The position numbers and the translations under genes are program-made. DNA of 64,000 nt from Thiosulfatihalobacter marinus. GTDB taxonomy: Bacteria > Pseudomonadota > Alphaproteobacteria > Rhodobacterales > Rhodobacteraceae. The notes below the pieces were generated by a model. The model worked only from the letters and a program-made list of their open reading frames with translations. It was not told where the DNA came from and did not search any database. Every line of letters starts with the position of its first letter. Position 1 is the first letter of the stretch. Below are positions 8,521-18,248 of this stretch, in pieces. The DNA lies in NCBI RefSeq assembly GCF_016019955.1, contig NZ_JAECRZ010000001.1, positions 62,001 through 126,000 of the forward strand. Reading direction: 5' to 3'.

Positions 8521-9924
8521 ATGATTCCGGTTCAGGGATATCGGGGCGCGCGGGTGGCGGTGCTGGGTTTGGGGCGGTCCGGGTTGGCAACGGCGCGCGC
8601 CTTGCGGGCCGGCGGGGCCGAGGCGGTCTGCTGGGACGACAATCCGGGCGCGCGCGATCGCGCCGGGGCGGATGGGTTTGACTGTTCCGACCTTTCCGCA
8701 CCGGGGGCAATGGAGGGGCTTGCGGCGCTGATCGTCAGCCCGGGCATTCCCCATCTGTTCCCTGCGCCCAACCCGGTTGTGGCCGCCGCCCTGGCCGCCG
8801 GCGTGCCGGTGGACAATGATATCGGTTTGTTCTTCCGGTCTTTCGCCACGCGTGACTGGGACGGCTATGACGTGTCGCCCAAAGTGGTGGCGGTGACGGG
8901 GTCGAATGGCAAATCGACCACCTCCGCCCTGATCCATCATGTTTTGAGCACGACCGGCAGGCGTTGCCAGTTGGCCGGGAATATCGGGCGCGGGGTGCTG
9001 GACCTGGAACCGGCGGAGGATGGCGAGGTGGTGGTGCTGGAACTGTCGAGCTACCAGACGGACCTGGCGCGCGCGCTGACCCCGGATATTGCGGTGTTTA
9101 CAAACCTGTCGCCCGATCACCTTGACCGGCATGGCGGGATGGGCGGCTATTTCGCGGCCAAGCGACGGTTGTTCGCCGAGGGCGGGCCGGACCGCGCGGT
9201 GATCGGTGTGGACGAAATCGAAGGCCAGTACCTTGCCAACCAGCTTTCCGAAGGGCCGGGCGATGACCGGGTGATCCGCGTGGTGTCGGGGCGCAAGCCC
9301 GGCGGCGCGGGCTGGGAAGTGGGCGCGCGCAAGGGGTTTCTGAGCGAGTGGCGCAAGGGGCGTCAGCTGGGGGCGATCGACCTGCGCGCCATCCGGGGCC
9401 TGCCAGGCGCGCATAACCACCAGAACGCCTGTGCCGCCTATGCGGTGGCGCGCGCGCTGGGGCTGGGGCCAAGGATGATCGAAAAGGCTTTTGCCAGCTT
9501 TACCGGTCTGCCCCATCGCAGCCAGATCGTGGCCGAAGCGAACGGCGTGACCTATGTGAATGACAGCAAGGCGACCAACGTGGATGCGGCGGCCAAGGCG
9601 CTGGGGGCATTCCCCAGCATCCGCTGGATCTGTGGCGGGCTGGAAAAAGAGGGCGGGCTGGGAGATTTGGCCGGTCACGCGGGCGCGGTGCGCAAGGCCT
9701 ATGTGATCGGGCGCGAGGCGGCCGGCTTTGCCATGCAACTCAAGGGGATCGAGGCCGAGGTTTGTACCACGATGGAACAGGCCGTGGCGCGCGCGGTCGA
9801 AGAGGCCGAACCGGGCGACACGGTGCTGCTGGCCCCGGCGGCGGCAAGTTTCGACCAATATGACAGTTTCGAGCGGCGCGGCGAGGATTTCGTGACACAG
9901 GTCAGACGCCAAACCGGAACTTAG
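8521..9924 (+). CDS. murD: UDP-N-acetylmuramoyl-L-alanine--D-glutamate ligase
   Basis: A 467-residue Mur ligase that adds D-glutamate to UDP-MurNAc-L-Ala in the cytoplasm. An N-terminal Rossmann-like domain ([17 protein letters not shown]) is followed by the ATP-binding P-loop [10 protein letters not shown] (about residue 127) and the C-terminal ligase domain with HRSQIV and NDSKATN (about 340-360). ATG 8521 matches the usual MIPVQG beginning of Rhodobacterales MurD and follows GGGGCAGAGC; earlier in-frame ATGs at 8509 and 8512 lie before it. It heads the rightward dcw cluster, but its stop overlaps by 4 bp the end of a convergent flavoprotein gene, which separates it from ftsW. Confidence 0.95.
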   Translation: MIPVQGYRGARVAVLGLGRSGLATARALRAGGAEAVCWDDNPGARDRAGADGFDCSDLSAPGAMEGLAALIVSPGIPHLFPAPNPVVAAALAAGVPVDNDIGLFFRSFATRDWDGYDVSPKVVAVTGSNGKSTTSALIHHVLSTTGRRCQLAGNIGRGVLDLEPAEDGEVVVLELSSYQTDLARALTPDIAVFTNLSPDHLDRHGGMGGYFAAKRRLFAEGGPDRAVIGVDEIEGQYLANQLSEGPGDDRVIRVVSGRKPGGAGWEVGARKGFLSEWRKGRQLGAIDLRAIRGLPGAHNHQNACAAYAVARALGLGPRMIEKAFASFTGLPHRSQIVAEANGVTYVNDSKATNVDAAAKALGAFPSIRWICGGLEKEGGLGDLAGHAGAVRKAYVIGREAAGFAMQLKGIEAEVCTTMEQAVARAVEEAEPGDTVLLAPAAASFDQYDSFERRGEDFVTQVRRQTGT

Positions 9925-11099
9925 CGCGCGCGGATCGCGGTGCCGGCGGCCCAGCCCGAAGACCAGGCCCACTGAAAATTGAACCCGCCCAGCCAGCCGG
10001 TCACATCGACCGCTTCGCCGATCACATAAAGCCCCGGCACATCGCGCGCCATCATCGTGCGCGAGTCAAGCGCATCCGTATCGACGCCGCCCAGGGTGAC
10101 TTCGGCGGTGCGATAACCTTCGGTACCGGACGGGCGCAATTGCCAATTGGTCAATTGGTCGCTCAGGGCGCGCAATGCGTCATCGCTCTGGTCCGCGAGA
10201 TTGCCGGTCAGGCCCAGGTCACGCGACAGGTGTTCGGCCAGCCGGGATGGCAGAAGCTGCGAGAGAATGGTCGACAGATTACGCCGCCCCTCGGACCGGC
10301 GGCGCAGGCGCAGCTCCGAAAAAAGATCGTGATCGGGAAAGAGGTTGATCGAGATCGCGTCGCCTTCACGCCAGTAGGAGCTGATTTGCAGCATGGCCGG
10401 ACCGGATAGGCCGCGATGGGTGAACAACATGGCCTCGTCAAAGCCGGGGCCGCCGGCCATGGCGCGCACCGGATGGGCGACGCCGGTCAGGGGTTTGAAC
10501 CGGCCATCGGGGAATGTGAATGGCACAAGCCCGGCGCGGGTGGGTACAATCGGCAGGCCAAATTGGCGCGCGATATCATAGGCAAGCCCGGTTGCCCCCA
10601 TCTTGGGGATCGATTTGCCGCCCGTGGCCAGCACCAGGTTTTCCGCGGTCAGGGTCCGGCGATTGCCGTGCTGCTCCAGAGTGACACGAAACACGTGACC
10701 ATCGTGGGCGACGGCGCGCACATGTGTGTCAAGCCAGAGTTCAGCGCCCGCAGACTGCATTTCAGATCGGAGCATCGTAATGATGTCCCTGGCACTTCTG
10801 TCACAAAACAGTTGGCCGAGGGTCTTCTCGTGATAGGGGATGGCGTGGCGGGCGATGAGGTCGATGAAGTCCCACTGGGTATAGCGGGAGAGCGCAGACT
10901 TGCAGAAATGCGGGTTCTGCGACAGGAAGTTTTCCGGGCCGGTGTGAAGGTTGGTGAAATTGCAACGCCCGCCGCCCGAAATGCGGATTTTTTCGCCCGG
11001 CGCGCGCGCATGGTCGATCACAAGCGTTTGCCCGCCGGAATGCGCGGCGCACATCATGCCGGCTGCGCCGGCCCCCAGGATGATGGTGTCATATTCCAT
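9921..11099 (-). CDS. HI0933/BaiN-family FAD-dependent oxidoreductase
   Basis: A 392-residue flavoprotein with an N-terminal dinucleotide-binding motif ([12 protein letters not shown], residues 6-17), the family-specific [11 protein letters not shown] at about 41-51, an internal [12 protein letters not shown] and the C-terminal FAD signature [19 protein letters not shown]. Members include the bile-acid reductase BaiN; most have no known substrate. The frame stays open to 11357, but that extension translates two copies of the intergenic repeat, so ATG 11099 is the start. It is the only leftward gene inside the dcw cluster. Confidence 0.85.
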   Translation of the reverse strand: MEYDTIILGAGAAGMMCAAHSGGQTLVIDHARAPGEKIRISGGGRCNFTNLHTGPENFLSQNPHFCKSALSRYTQWDFIDLIARHAIPYHEKTLGQLFCDRSARDIITMLRSEMQSAGAELWLDTHVRAVAHDGHVFRVTLEQHGNRRTLTAENLVLATGGKSIPKMGATGLAYDIARQFGLPIVPTRAGLVPFTFPDGRFKPLTGVAHPVRAMAGGPGFDEAMLFTHRGLSGPAMLQISSYWREGDAISINLFPDHDLFSELRLRRRSEGRRNLSTILSQLLPSRLAEHLSRDLGLTGNLADQSDDALRALSDQLTNWQLRPSGTEGYRTAEVTLGGVDTDALDSRTMMARDVPGLYVIGEAVDVTGWLGGFNFQWAWSSGWAAGTAIRAR

Positions 11100-11134
11100 G
11101 ATCGCGACCTGCCGCAAGGACGGCAGCGGGTCAA

Positions 11135-11195
11135 GGGGGCGCTGCCCCCGTCGCCGATGGCGACTCCCCCGGGATATTTTCAGCCAAAAGAAGAA
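11135..11195 (+). repeat. Intergenic REP-like element, copy 2
   Basis: Complete copy on the plus strand: GGGGGC/GCCCCC hairpin, GTCGCC/GGCGAC hairpin, TCCCCCGGGATATTT and tail GCCAAAAGAAGA. It faces copy 3, giving an inverted pair in the divergent flavoprotein/ftsW gap. Confidence 0.75.
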
Positions 11196-11209
11196 CCGTG
11201 TGCGATCCG

Positions 11210-11240
11210 CCTTCTTTTGGCGAGAAATATCCCGGGGGTG
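11210..11240 (-). repeat. Intergenic REP-like element, copy 3 (tail half)
   Basis: On the minus strand this holds CCCCCGGGATATTTCTCGCCAAAAGAAGG, the tail half of the element, in inverted orientation to copy 2 with about 15 bp between their tails. The pair could form a large cruciform. Confidence 0.7.
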
Positions 11241-11242
11241 AA

Positions 11243-11280
11243 TTGGCCATGGGCCAAGAGGGGGCTGGCCCCCTTTTTTG
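11243..11280 (+). terminator. Terminator-like hairpins before ftsW
   Basis: TTGGCC/GGCCAA (11243-11257) is followed by GGGGG-CTGG-CCCCC and a run of six T (11260-11279). The second hairpin has intrinsic-terminator form on the plus strand, which would isolate ftsW from upstream rightward transcription. Confidence 0.5.
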
Positions 11281-11300
11281 CGCATAAGATGCAAGGCGCT

Positions 11301-11328
11301 TTGCAAGGGCGGGGTTCGGTGATAGAAT
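11301..11328 (+). promoter_or_regulatory. Candidate ftsW promoter
   Basis: TTGCAA (11301-11306), a 16-bp spacer and TAGAAT (11323-11328) resemble a housekeeping promoter 54 bp before the ftsW start. GAATC, a CcrM-type GANTC site, overlaps the -10 box, and GTTAAC lies at 11343-11348. Read by eye only. Confidence 0.4.
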
Positions 11329-11381
11329 CGGACCCAGACCCGGTTAACGGGCATCAATGAGGCAGAGATCGGCGGATTCCG

Positions 11382-12548
11382 ATGACAGAGATGGTTTATG
11401 GCGCGCTGCCTGCGAGGGAGCGTGAGCCGGTTCTACCGAAATGGTGGCAGACGCTGGACAAATGGACGGTTACGTCCATCCTTTTGCTATTCGGAATCGG
11501 CATTCTTCTGGGCATGGCGGCATCGCCGCCGTTGGCCGCAAAAAACGGGTTCGAGCCGTTTTACTATGTCAAGAAACAAGTCATTTTTGGCGGGGCCGCC
11601 CTGGTGGCCATGCTGATCACGTCCATGATGTCGCCTCGATTGGTGCGGCGCCTTGCGGTGCTTGGATTCATTATCACGTTGGTGGCGACCGCTTTGTTGC
11701 CATTTCTGGGTACGGATTACGGCAAGGGGGCGATGCGCTGGTATTCGCTGGGATTTGCTTCGGTTCAGCCTTCGGAATTCCTCAAGCCTGGCTTTGTGGT
11801 GGTGGCGGCCTGGCTGATGGCGGCCAATGAAGAGATCAACGGCCCGCCGGGACGAACCTGGTCCTTTTTGTTGATGGTCACGATCGTGGTGATGCTGGCG
11901 ATGCAGCCCGATTTCGGGCAGGCGGCATTGATCCTGTTTGGGTGGTCGGTGATGTATTTCGTCAGCGGCGCGCCGATGGTTCTGATCGGCGGAATATTGC
12001 TGGCGATCTATCCGCTGGCGCAGTTCGCTTATAACAATTCCGAGCATTTCGCCCGGCGCATTGACGGGTTTCTGGATCGTTCGCTCGATCCGACAACGCA
12101 AATCGGATACGCGACGAATGCCATTCGCGAAGGTGGCCTGTTTGGTGTGGGTGTCGGCGAGGGGCAGGTCAAGTGGAGCCTGCCGGACGCGCATACAGAT
12201 TTCATTATTTCCGTTGCCGCGGAAGAATATGGCCTGATCCTGGTGTTCTGTATCATCGCGCTTTACGCCACCATCGTGTTGCGCAGCTATTTCCGACTGA
12301 TGCGGGAGCGTGACCCGTTCATTCGCCTGGCAGGCACCGGGCTGGTGGCCATTTTTGGCGTGCAGGCGATGATCAACATGGGCGTTGCCGTGCGGCTTTT
12401 GCCCTCCAAGGGCATGACCTTGCCTTTCGTCAGCTACGGGGGCTCTTCGCTGATCGCGGGGGGGATTGCAGTTGGCATGATTCTGGCGTTTACCCGCAGC
12501 CGGCCTCAGGGCGAGATCGGGGATATACTGCGGGGACATGTCAGATGA
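11382..12548 (+). CDS. ftsW: Lipid II polymerase / division protein FtsW
   Basis: A 388-residue SEDS-family inner-membrane protein with about ten hydrophobic segments. Family landmarks are the KKQVIFGG loop near residue 62, the long periplasmic loop with LDPTTQIGY and [19 protein letters not shown] near 230-265, [15 protein letters not shown] immediately after, and the C-terminal [14 protein letters not shown]. It polymerises glycan strands at the septum together with FtsI. It is the first gene of the run ftsW-murG-murC, with its stop overlapping murG by 4 bp. Confidence 0.95.
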   Translation: MTEMVYGALPAREREPVLPKWWQTLDKWTVTSILLLFGIGILLGMAASPPLAAKNGFEPFYYVKKQVIFGGAALVAMLITSMMSPRLVRRLAVLGFIITLVATALLPFLGTDYGKGAMRWYSLGFASVQPSEFLKPGFVVVAAWLMAANEEINGPPGRTWSFLLMVTIVVMLAMQPDFGQAALILFGWSVMYFVSGAPMVLIGGILLAIYPLAQFAYNNSEHFARRIDGFLDRSLDPTTQIGYATNAIREGGLFGVGVGEGQVKWSLPDAHTDFIISVAAEEYGLILVFCIIALYATIVLRSYFRLMRERDPFIRLAGTGLVAIFGVQAMINMGVAVRLLPSKGMTLPFVSYGGSSLIAGGIAVGMILAFTRSRPQGEIGDILRGHVR

Positions 12549-13642
12549 ACAAACAGCCATTGCTGGTGATCGCGGCGGGCGGCACCGGGGGGCACATGTT
12601 TCCGGCGCAGGCGCTGGCGGAGGTGATGCTGCACAAGGGCTGGCGCGTGAAGCTGAGCACGGATGCGCGCGGGGCGCGTTACACGGGTGGGTTTCCGCAC
12701 ACGGTAGAAATCGAGGAAGTGGCGAGCGCGACTTTTGCGCGGGGCGGAGCTTTGGCCCGGCTCATGGTGCCGCTGCGAATTCTTGGCGGCGTTTTGGCGG
12801 CGGTCATGATGTTTCGCAGGGACCGCCCGGAAGTGGTCGTCGGTTTTGGCGGCTATCCGAGCATCCCGGCCATCGGCGCGGCCTGGTTGCTGAAGTTGCC
12901 GCGCATGATCCATGAGCAAAACGGTGTATTGGGGCGGGTGAACGCAAGATTTGCCGGTCGCGTCGACTGTGTGGCCTGTGGAACCTGGCCAACCGCGTTA
13001 CCAGAAGGGGTGGAGGGCACCCATACCGGCAATCCGGTGCGCCGGGCGGTATTGGAACGCGCGGCATCGGGCTATATCCCGCCGGGGGAATACCCGGTGT
13101 CGATCCTGGTGATCGGCGGCTCTCAGGGCGCGCGCATCCTGAGCGATACGGTCCCGTTGGCGATTGCGGCATTGCCCGAGGGGCTGCGGCGCAACGTGCG
13201 CGTCAGCCATCAGGCCCGGGACGAGGATTTCGACCGGGTGACGGCATTTTATGCACAACAGGGGATTTCGGCGGAGGTGCAGCCGTTTTTCAATGACGTT
13301 CCGGCACGGATGAGCGAGGCGCAACTGGTGATTTCACGCTCGGGCGCGTCGAGCGTGGCGGATATCAGCGTGATCGGACGGCCGTCGATCCTGATTCCCT
13401 ACGCCGCTGCCACCGCGGATCACCAGACCGCCAATGCGCGTGGTTTGGTCAAGGCGGGGGGGGCGATCCTGATCCCGGAAAGCCAATTGACGGTCGAGGC
13501 GCTGACAAGGCAGATCGTGAACATACTGTCCAACCCCGAGGGGGCGAGCCAGATGGCAAACGCGGCGCTGTCGGTGGGCAAGCCCGACGCCACGGAAAAC
13601 CTGGTGGCGCTGGTGGAAATGCTGGCAAGCAAGGAAAACTGA
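12545..13642 (+). CDS. murG: UDP-GlcNAc:lipid I N-acetylglucosaminyltransferase MurG
   Basis: A 365-residue GT-B glycosyltransferase that converts lipid I to lipid II on the inner face of the cytoplasmic membrane. It shows the N-terminal glycine loop [12 protein letters not shown] (residues 9-20), [11 protein letters not shown] near 124, the GGSQGA motif near 196 and the C-terminal [11 protein letters not shown] plus [14 protein letters not shown] sugar-nucleotide region. The ATG overlaps the ftsW stop (ATGA) and the gene ends 3 bp before murC, so the three are one translational block. Confidence 0.95.
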   Translation: MNKQPLLVIAAGGTGGHMFPAQALAEVMLHKGWRVKLSTDARGARYTGGFPHTVEIEEVASATFARGGALARLMVPLRILGGVLAAVMMFRRDRPEVVVGFGGYPSIPAIGAAWLLKLPRMIHEQNGVLGRVNARFAGRVDCVACGTWPTALPEGVEGTHTGNPVRRAVLERAASGYIPPGEYPVSILVIGGSQGARILSDTVPLAIAALPEGLRRNVRVSHQARDEDFDRVTAFYAQQGISAEVQPFFNDVPARMSEAQLVISRSGASSVADISVIGRPSILIPYAAATADHQTANARGLVKAGGAILIPESQLTVEALTRQIVNILSNPEGASQMANAALSVGKPDATENLVALVEMLASKEN

Positions 13643-13645
13643 GTC

Positions 13646-15049
13646 ATGAATGCTGCAACCAAACTGCCCGGGGATGTCGGGCCGATCCATTTTGTGGGTA
13701 TTGGCGGGATCGGCATGTCGGGCATTGCCGAGGTGCTGCTGAACCACGGCTATGTGGTGCAGGGATCGGACCTGAAGACCAGCAAGATCACTGATCGCCT
13801 GGTGGCGCGCGGGGCGACGCTGTTCCTGGGGCAGAAGGCGGAAAACCTGGAAGGGGCCGAGGTGGTTGTGATCTCGTCGGCGATCAAGCTGGGCAATCCC
13901 GAACTGGACGAGGCGCGCCTGCGCGGATTGCCGGTGGTGCGCCGGGCCGAAATGCTGGCCGAACTGATGCGGCTGAAGTCGAATATTGCCGTGGCCGGAA
14001 CCCATGGCAAGACCACCACCACGACCATGGTGGCTGCCTTGCTGGATCACGGCCGGTTCGATCCGACGGTGATCAATGGCGGGATCATCCACGCCTATGA
14101 CAGCAATGCGCGGGTGGGTGCTGGCGAATGGATGGTCGTCGAAGCGGATGAGAGCGACGGGACGTTCAACCGGTTGCCCGCCACGATCGCGATTGTCACC
14201 AATATCGATCCCGAGCACATGGAGCACTGGGGCACGATCGAGAACCTGCGCGACGGGTTTCACGAATTTGTTTCCAACATTCCGTTTTACGGGCTGGCGG
14301 TATGTTGCACCGATCACCCCGAGGTTCAGGCGTTGGTCGGGCGGATCACGGATCGGCGGGTGGTGACGTTCGGGTTCAACGCTCAGGCGGATGTACGCGC
14401 GGTGAACCTGCGCTACGAGCGCGGCGTGGCGCATTTCGACATTGCCTTGCAGAGCGAGGGCAGCGTAATTGAGGGCTGCACCCTGCCGATGCCGGGGGAT
14501 CACAACGTGTCCAACGCGCTGAGTGCCGTGGCGGTGGCGCGCCATCTGGGCATGAAGAAGGCGGAAATTCGCGAGGCGCTGGCGGCGTTCGGAGGGGTGA
14601 ACCGGCGGTTCACCAAGGTGGGCGAAGTGATGGGCGGTGTGCCGGTGATCGATGATTACGGGCATCACCCGGTCGAGATTGCCGCCGTTCTCAAGGCCGC
14701 GCGTCAGGCGATTGGCGAACAGGGGCGGGTGATCGCCGTGCATCAGCCGCACCGCTACACGCGGCTGCATTCGCTGTTCGAGGATTTCTGCGCCTGTTTC
14801 AACGAGGCTGATATTGTGGGGATCGCCGAGGTCTTTGCCGCCGGCGAGGAGCCGATTGCCGGGGCCAGCCGGGACGATCTGGTGGCCGGTCTGATCGCAC
14901 ATGGGCATCGGCACGCCCGTGCCATCGACAGCGAAGACGATCTTTCGGACATGGTGCGCGACGCCGCGCGGCCCGGGGATATCGTGGTCTGTCTTGGCGC
15001 CGGTACGATCAGTGCCTGGGCGAACAATTTGCCAAAGCGGCTGGAATAG
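13646..15049 (+). CDS. murC: UDP-N-acetylmuramate--L-alanine ligase
   Basis: A 467-residue Mur ligase that adds L-alanine to UDP-MurNAc. It has the N-terminal [18 protein letters not shown], the P-loop [11 protein letters not shown] at about 120, DESDGTF at about 168, and the C-terminal DYGHHPVEI and HQPHRYTR motifs. It begins three bases after the murG stop and closes the ftsW-murG-murC block. A worn copy of the intergenic repeat follows. Confidence 0.95.
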   Translation: MNAATKLPGDVGPIHFVGIGGIGMSGIAEVLLNHGYVVQGSDLKTSKITDRLVARGATLFLGQKAENLEGAEVVVISSAIKLGNPELDEARLRGLPVVRRAEMLAELMRLKSNIAVAGTHGKTTTTTMVAALLDHGRFDPTVINGGIIHAYDSNARVGAGEWMVVEADESDGTFNRLPATIAIVTNIDPEHMEHWGTIENLRDGFHEFVSNIPFYGLAVCCTDHPEVQALVGRITDRRVVTFGFNAQADVRAVNLRYERGVAHFDIALQSEGSVIEGCTLPMPGDHNVSNALSAVAVARHLGMKKAEIREALAAFGGVNRRFTKVGEVMGGVPVIDDYGHHPVEIAAVLKAARQAIGEQGRVIAVHQPHRYTRLHSLFEDFCACFNEADIVGIAEVFAAGEEPIAGASRDDLVAGLIAHGHRHARAIDSEDDLSDMVRDAARPGDIVVCLGAGTISAWANNLPKRLE

Positions 15050-15083
15050 GCCCGCGAGGCGGCGCTTTTCAGTTGATTGCGGA

Positions 15084-15118
15084 TGCCTTCGGCGAGAGTA
15101 TTTGTGGAACAATGAATA
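15084..15118 (+). repeat. Intergenic REP-like element, copy 4 (worn)
   Basis: Contains GAGTATTTGTGGAACAATGA, close to GAGTATTTCTGGCAAAATGA in copy 7, but without the GC hairpins. It lies between murC and the permease gene. Confidence 0.45.
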
Positions 15119-15140
15119 CAGGGCGGGGCAGAGGCGGGGC

Positions 15141-16328
15141 GTGGCGGAGCATCTGAAACGGCGAATTGGACTGGGCTTGCTGACGGCCTACGGGGTTGGC
15201 GTCATGGTGGGCGCGGGCATCTATCTGCTGGTGGGGGCTGTGGCCGGGGATGCCGGGATCTGGGCGCCGCTGGCCTTTTTGCTGGCCGGGTTGGTGGCGG
15301 CGCCGACGGCATTGAGCTATTCCGAACTGAGCACACGCATTCCCGAGGCCGCGGGGGAGGCGGCCTTTGTCTACGAGGGGTTCAACAGCCAGACTTTGGC
15401 GGTTCTGGTTGGTCTGGGCATCGTGGCTACGGGCATGATTTCGGCGGCGGCGGTTCTGCGGGGCGGGGTGGGGTATCTGCTGGTTGTGCTGGAGGTGCCG
15501 GATCTGGCGGCAATCATTGTTCTGGGTGCGCTGTTGACGGCTGTGGCGGCCTGGGGCGTGATGGAGAGCCTGTCGCTTGCCGCGCTGTTCACGGTGATCG
15601 AGCTGATCGGGCTGGGCCTGGTGGTCTGGGCCGGGATGAGCGCGCCGCCGGTGAGCGACTGGCAGGCGCCGCCCGAAATTGCCTGGGCCGGTGTGAGCGC
15701 GGGCGCGGTGCTGGCGTTTTTCGCCTTTATCGGGTTCGAAGACATCGTGAACATGGCCGAGGAGGTCTCGAAACCGGAACGGACCATGCCGCGCGCCATC
15801 CTGATCGCGCTGGGTGTGACGACGCTGATTTATGCGCTGGTGACGCTGGCCACGGTTCGGGCGGTTCCGCAGGGGGTGCTGGCGCTCAGTGACAAGCCGC
15901 TGGCGCTTGTCTGGCAGGCGGGGCGTGGCGGAGAGGGGCGGTTTCTGGCGGCGATCGCGGTGTTTGCGGCGCTCAATGGGGTTCTGGCGCAGATTGTCAT
16001 GGCGAGCCGGGTGTTGTTTGGACTGGGCAAGCGCAGCGCGGGATTGCGCGTGTTCCATCACGCCCATCCCCGCCGGGGCACACCGGTCCTGGCGACGGTT
16101 CTGGTGGGCGCCTGTGTGATCGCCGGGGCGCTGGCCTTGCCGGTGGCCGTTTTGGCCGAGGCGACGGCGTCGATCCTTTTGGCGGTCTTCGTGATTGTCA
16201 ATCTGGCCCTGATCCTGTTGAAACGAAGGGGGGGCGAAGCGCCGTTTCGGGTGCCGATGGCGGTGCCGGTGGCAGGGTTCGTCCTGTCGGGCGGTGCTTT
16301 GGCGCTGAATCTGGGAGTGTGGCCATGA
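15141..16328 (+). CDS. APC-family amino acid permease
   Basis: A 395-residue polytopic membrane protein with about eleven or twelve hydrophobic segments. The N-terminal GLGLLTAYGVGVMVGAGIYLLVG is the unwound TM1 substrate-binding segment of the amino acid-polyamine-organocation superfamily, and FFAFIGFEDIVNMAEEVSKPERTMPRAI is the family's TM6 and following cytoplasmic loop, with the conserved Glu. A GTG start at 15141 after AGAGGCGGGG is chosen; no ATG in frame fits the N-terminus. It sits between murC and murB and overlaps the next gene by ATGA. Its substrate is unknown; a role tied to peptidoglycan amino acid supply is possible but only suggested by position. Confidence 0.8.
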   Translation: MAEHLKRRIGLGLLTAYGVGVMVGAGIYLLVGAVAGDAGIWAPLAFLLAGLVAAPTALSYSELSTRIPEAAGEAAFVYEGFNSQTLAVLVGLGIVATGMISAAAVLRGGVGYLLVVLEVPDLAAIIVLGALLTAVAAWGVMESLSLAALFTVIELIGLGLVVWAGMSAPPVSDWQAPPEIAWAGVSAGAVLAFFAFIGFEDIVNMAEEVSKPERTMPRAILIALGVTTLIYALVTLATVRAVPQGVLALSDKPLALVWQAGRGGEGRFLAAIAVFAALNGVLAQIVMASRVLFGLGKRSAGLRVFHHAHPRRGTPVLATVLVGACVIAGALALPVAVLAEATASILLAVFVIVNLALILLKRRGGEAPFRVPMAVPVAGFVLSGGALALNLGVWP

Positions 16329-16582
16329 ATATTGCGCTGATCCTAGCCGCGTTTTGGGTCATCGCCGCCGCGGGAGTGGCGATGTTGCCGATGCGGCGGC
16401 AATATGCGCCGGGTGTTGTGTTGCTTGTCGCGGCGCCGGTGTTGATCGGCGTGATCTGGTGGCAGCAGGGCGCATGGCTGGGCGGCGCGGCGCTGTTCGG
16501 GTTCGTGTCGATGTTCCGCCGGCCGCTGATCTATGTCTATCGCCGCGCACGCGGTTTGCGGGACCGGGAGGAGATCGGATGA
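16325..16582 (+). CDS. DUF2484 family small membrane protein (copy 1)
   Basis: An 85-residue protein with three hydrophobic stretches: residues 2-20, 31-47 and 53-65, ending in a basic tail RRARGLRDREE. The pattern LILAAFWVIAA-AMLPMRRQYAPG-PVLIGVIW is that of DUF2484 proteins found beside murB in Rhodobacterales. The ATG overlaps the permease stop (ATGA) and its own stop overlaps the next start in the same way, so four genes here are coupled. No function is known. Confidence 0.75.
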   Translation: MNIALILAAFWVIAAAGVAMLPMRRQYAPGVVLLVAAPVLIGVIWWQQGAWLGGAALFGFVSMFRRPLIYVYRRARGLRDREEIG

Positions 16583-16824
16583 GCCTGTCGCTGACGCTTG
16601 CGTTGTTATGGTTGCTGGCGGCGAATGTGCGCGCGATGTTTCCGTCGCGGGACAATCTGTGGCGCTTTGCCTATGGCATGATCGCCATAGGTGTACCGAT
16701 CCTGATCGGGGTGGCTGTTCAAAATGGGATCTGGATGGCTTTGCTGGTTCTGGTGATGGCGGCCTGGGTGATGCGCTGGCCGGTGATTTATCTGACACGC
16801 TGGATCCGGAGGCAATTGGGATGA
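16579..16824 (+). CDS. DUF2484-like small membrane protein (copy 2)
   Basis: An 81-residue membrane protein clearly related to the preceding gene: both share a L-LA--W--AA---AM-P-R start, a central PILIGV/PVLIGV segment followed by QxGxW, and a basic IY-RxxR C-terminus. The two look like an old tandem duplication. Start and stop both overlap neighbours by ATGA. It might form a heterodimer with copy 1, which is speculation. Confidence 0.7.
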   Translation: MSLSLTLALLWLLAANVRAMFPSRDNLWRFAYGMIAIGVPILIGVAVQNGIWMALLVLVMAAWVMRWPVIYLTRWIRRQLG

Positions 16825-17147
16825 TGCTGGACCTTGCCCTGGGGTTGAACGCGTTGATCTGGTTCGCCGCTCTGGTTTTTCCGGCCTTTGGGTTTGCCAA
16901 GGGATATTACGGCCAGCGCGACGTGCTGATGCGGGCGCAGTTGATCCTGTTGTCGCTTTTGGCGTTGCTGCTGGCGACCGCCGAAGTGTTGAAGGTGATA
17001 GGTGCGCCGGACCAGGTGGGAGACCTTGACCAATTGCTGCGATACCGGTTCTGGGCGATTGGCGGGCTGGCGGCGGCCTCGGCACTGGGATGGGCGGCCT
17101 TTGCCCTTGGGCGGGCGCGGGCGCGGCGCAAGCGGGGCGGTGCCTGA
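16821..17147 (+). CDS. Small membrane protein of unknown function
   Basis: A 108-residue protein with three predicted membrane helices (residues 3-24, 36-57 and 77-97) and a strongly basic end RARARRKRGG that should lie in the cytoplasm. I do not recognise a family. It overlaps the preceding DUF2484-like gene by ATGA and precedes murB by 69 bp, so it is the last member of the coupled group permease-DUF2484-DUF2484-this gene. Confidence 0.7.
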   Translation: MMLDLALGLNALIWFAALVFPAFGFAKGYYGQRDVLMRAQLILLSLLALLLATAEVLKVIGAPDQVGDLDQLLRYRFWAIGGLAAASALGWAAFALGRARARRKRGGA

Positions 17148-17216
17148 TCTTGCCCGAGCCGGGCGAGTTCTGTATCGGTTCCGCGCCGGATGACACGACC
17201 GCAAGGAGCAGACCCG

Positions 17217-18143
17217 ATGATCGACATGCCCACCCCGCGCGGCAAGCTGACCGCGCATGTCGCGCTGGACAGGCTGACATGGTTGCGGGTTGGTGGCCCG
17301 GCGGACTGGCTGTTTCAGCCCGCCGATACCGATGACCTGGCCGATTTCCTGCGGGCGCTGCCCGGCGATGTGGCGGTGTTTCCGATGGGTGTGGGCAGCA
17401 ACCTGATCGTGCGGGATGGCGGCTTGCGCGCTGTGGTGGTGCGACTGGGGCGCGGGTTCAATGGTATTGAGATTCAGGGAAACCGGGTGCGCGCGGGCGT
17501 GGCGGCGCTGGATGCGCATGTGGCGCGCAAGGCGGCGCAAGCGGGGATCGACCTGACCTTTCTGCGCACCATACCCGGCGCCGTGGGGGGGGCGGTGCGA
17601 ATGAATGCGGGATGTTATGGCACCTATGTCGCGGATGTCTTTGTCGAGGCGCGTGCGGTGACGCGGGCTGGTGAAATTGTGACCCTGACGGCGGATGATC
17701 TGAAGTTCCGTTATCGCCAGACCGACCTGCCCGAGGGCTGGGTTCTGATCGAGGCGGTTTTCGAGGGTCCGGGTGGCGATGCCGAAGAGCTTGTGGCGCG
17801 GATGCAGGCGCAGTTGGACAAGCGGGACGCGACGCAACCCACCCGCGAGCGTTCTGCCGGCAGTACGTTTCGCAACCCGAGCGGGTTTTCCAGCACGGGG
17901 CAGGCCGACGACGTGCATGATCTGAAAGCCTGGAAGCTGATCGATGATGCCGGGTTGCGCGGCGCGCGCGTGGGTGGCGCGCAGATGAGCGAGAAACATT
18001 CGAATTTCATGATCAATACCGGTGGCGCGTCGGCCGCAGACCTGGAGAAACTGGGCGAGCAGGTGAGAAAAAGGGTTTTCCAAAACAGCGGAATACAGCT
18101 AGAGTGGGAAATCATGCGCGTCGGAGAACCGGCGGCGGAGTGA
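17217..18143 (+). CDS. murB: UDP-N-acetylenolpyruvoylglucosamine reductase
   Basis: A 308-residue FAD enzyme that reduces UDP-GlcNAc-enolpyruvate to UDP-MurNAc with NADPH. Visible are [16 protein letters not shown] near residue 19, [12 protein letters not shown] (FAD phosphate loop) near 60, the [17 protein letters not shown] motif near 119-135, the catalytic region GSTFRNPSG with its Ser near 217, and [10 protein letters not shown] with the conserved Glu near 258. ATG 17217 follows AAGGAGCAGACCCG. Confidence 0.95.
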   Translation: MIDMPTPRGKLTAHVALDRLTWLRVGGPADWLFQPADTDDLADFLRALPGDVAVFPMGVGSNLIVRDGGLRAVVVRLGRGFNGIEIQGNRVRAGVAALDAHVARKAAQAGIDLTFLRTIPGAVGGAVRMNAGCYGTYVADVFVEARAVTRAGEIVTLTADDLKFRYRQTDLPEGWVLIEAVFEGPGGDAEELVARMQAQLDKRDATQPTRERSAGSTFRNPSGFSSTGQADDVHDLKAWKLIDDAGLRGARVGGAQMSEKHSNFMINTGGASAADLEKLGEQVRKRVFQNSGIQLEWEIMRVGEPAAE

Positions 18144-18248
18144 TCCCGGCCACAGAATACATCAAGGGCCGGAAAAAGAACGATAAAAACAGGGCCCAGA
18201 GAGGCGGAAAAGCCTCCGAACGCCCGGGACATTGAGGCACATTTGGGT

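Noticed and set aside
11100-11357. N-terminal extension of the flavoprotein gene
   Set aside because: The extra 86 codons translate two intergenic repeat copies; the FAD motif starts just after ATG 11099.
13334-15112. A 592-codon open frame antisense to murG and murC
   Set aside because: Shadow of murC codon bias; murC motifs on the plus strand are complete.
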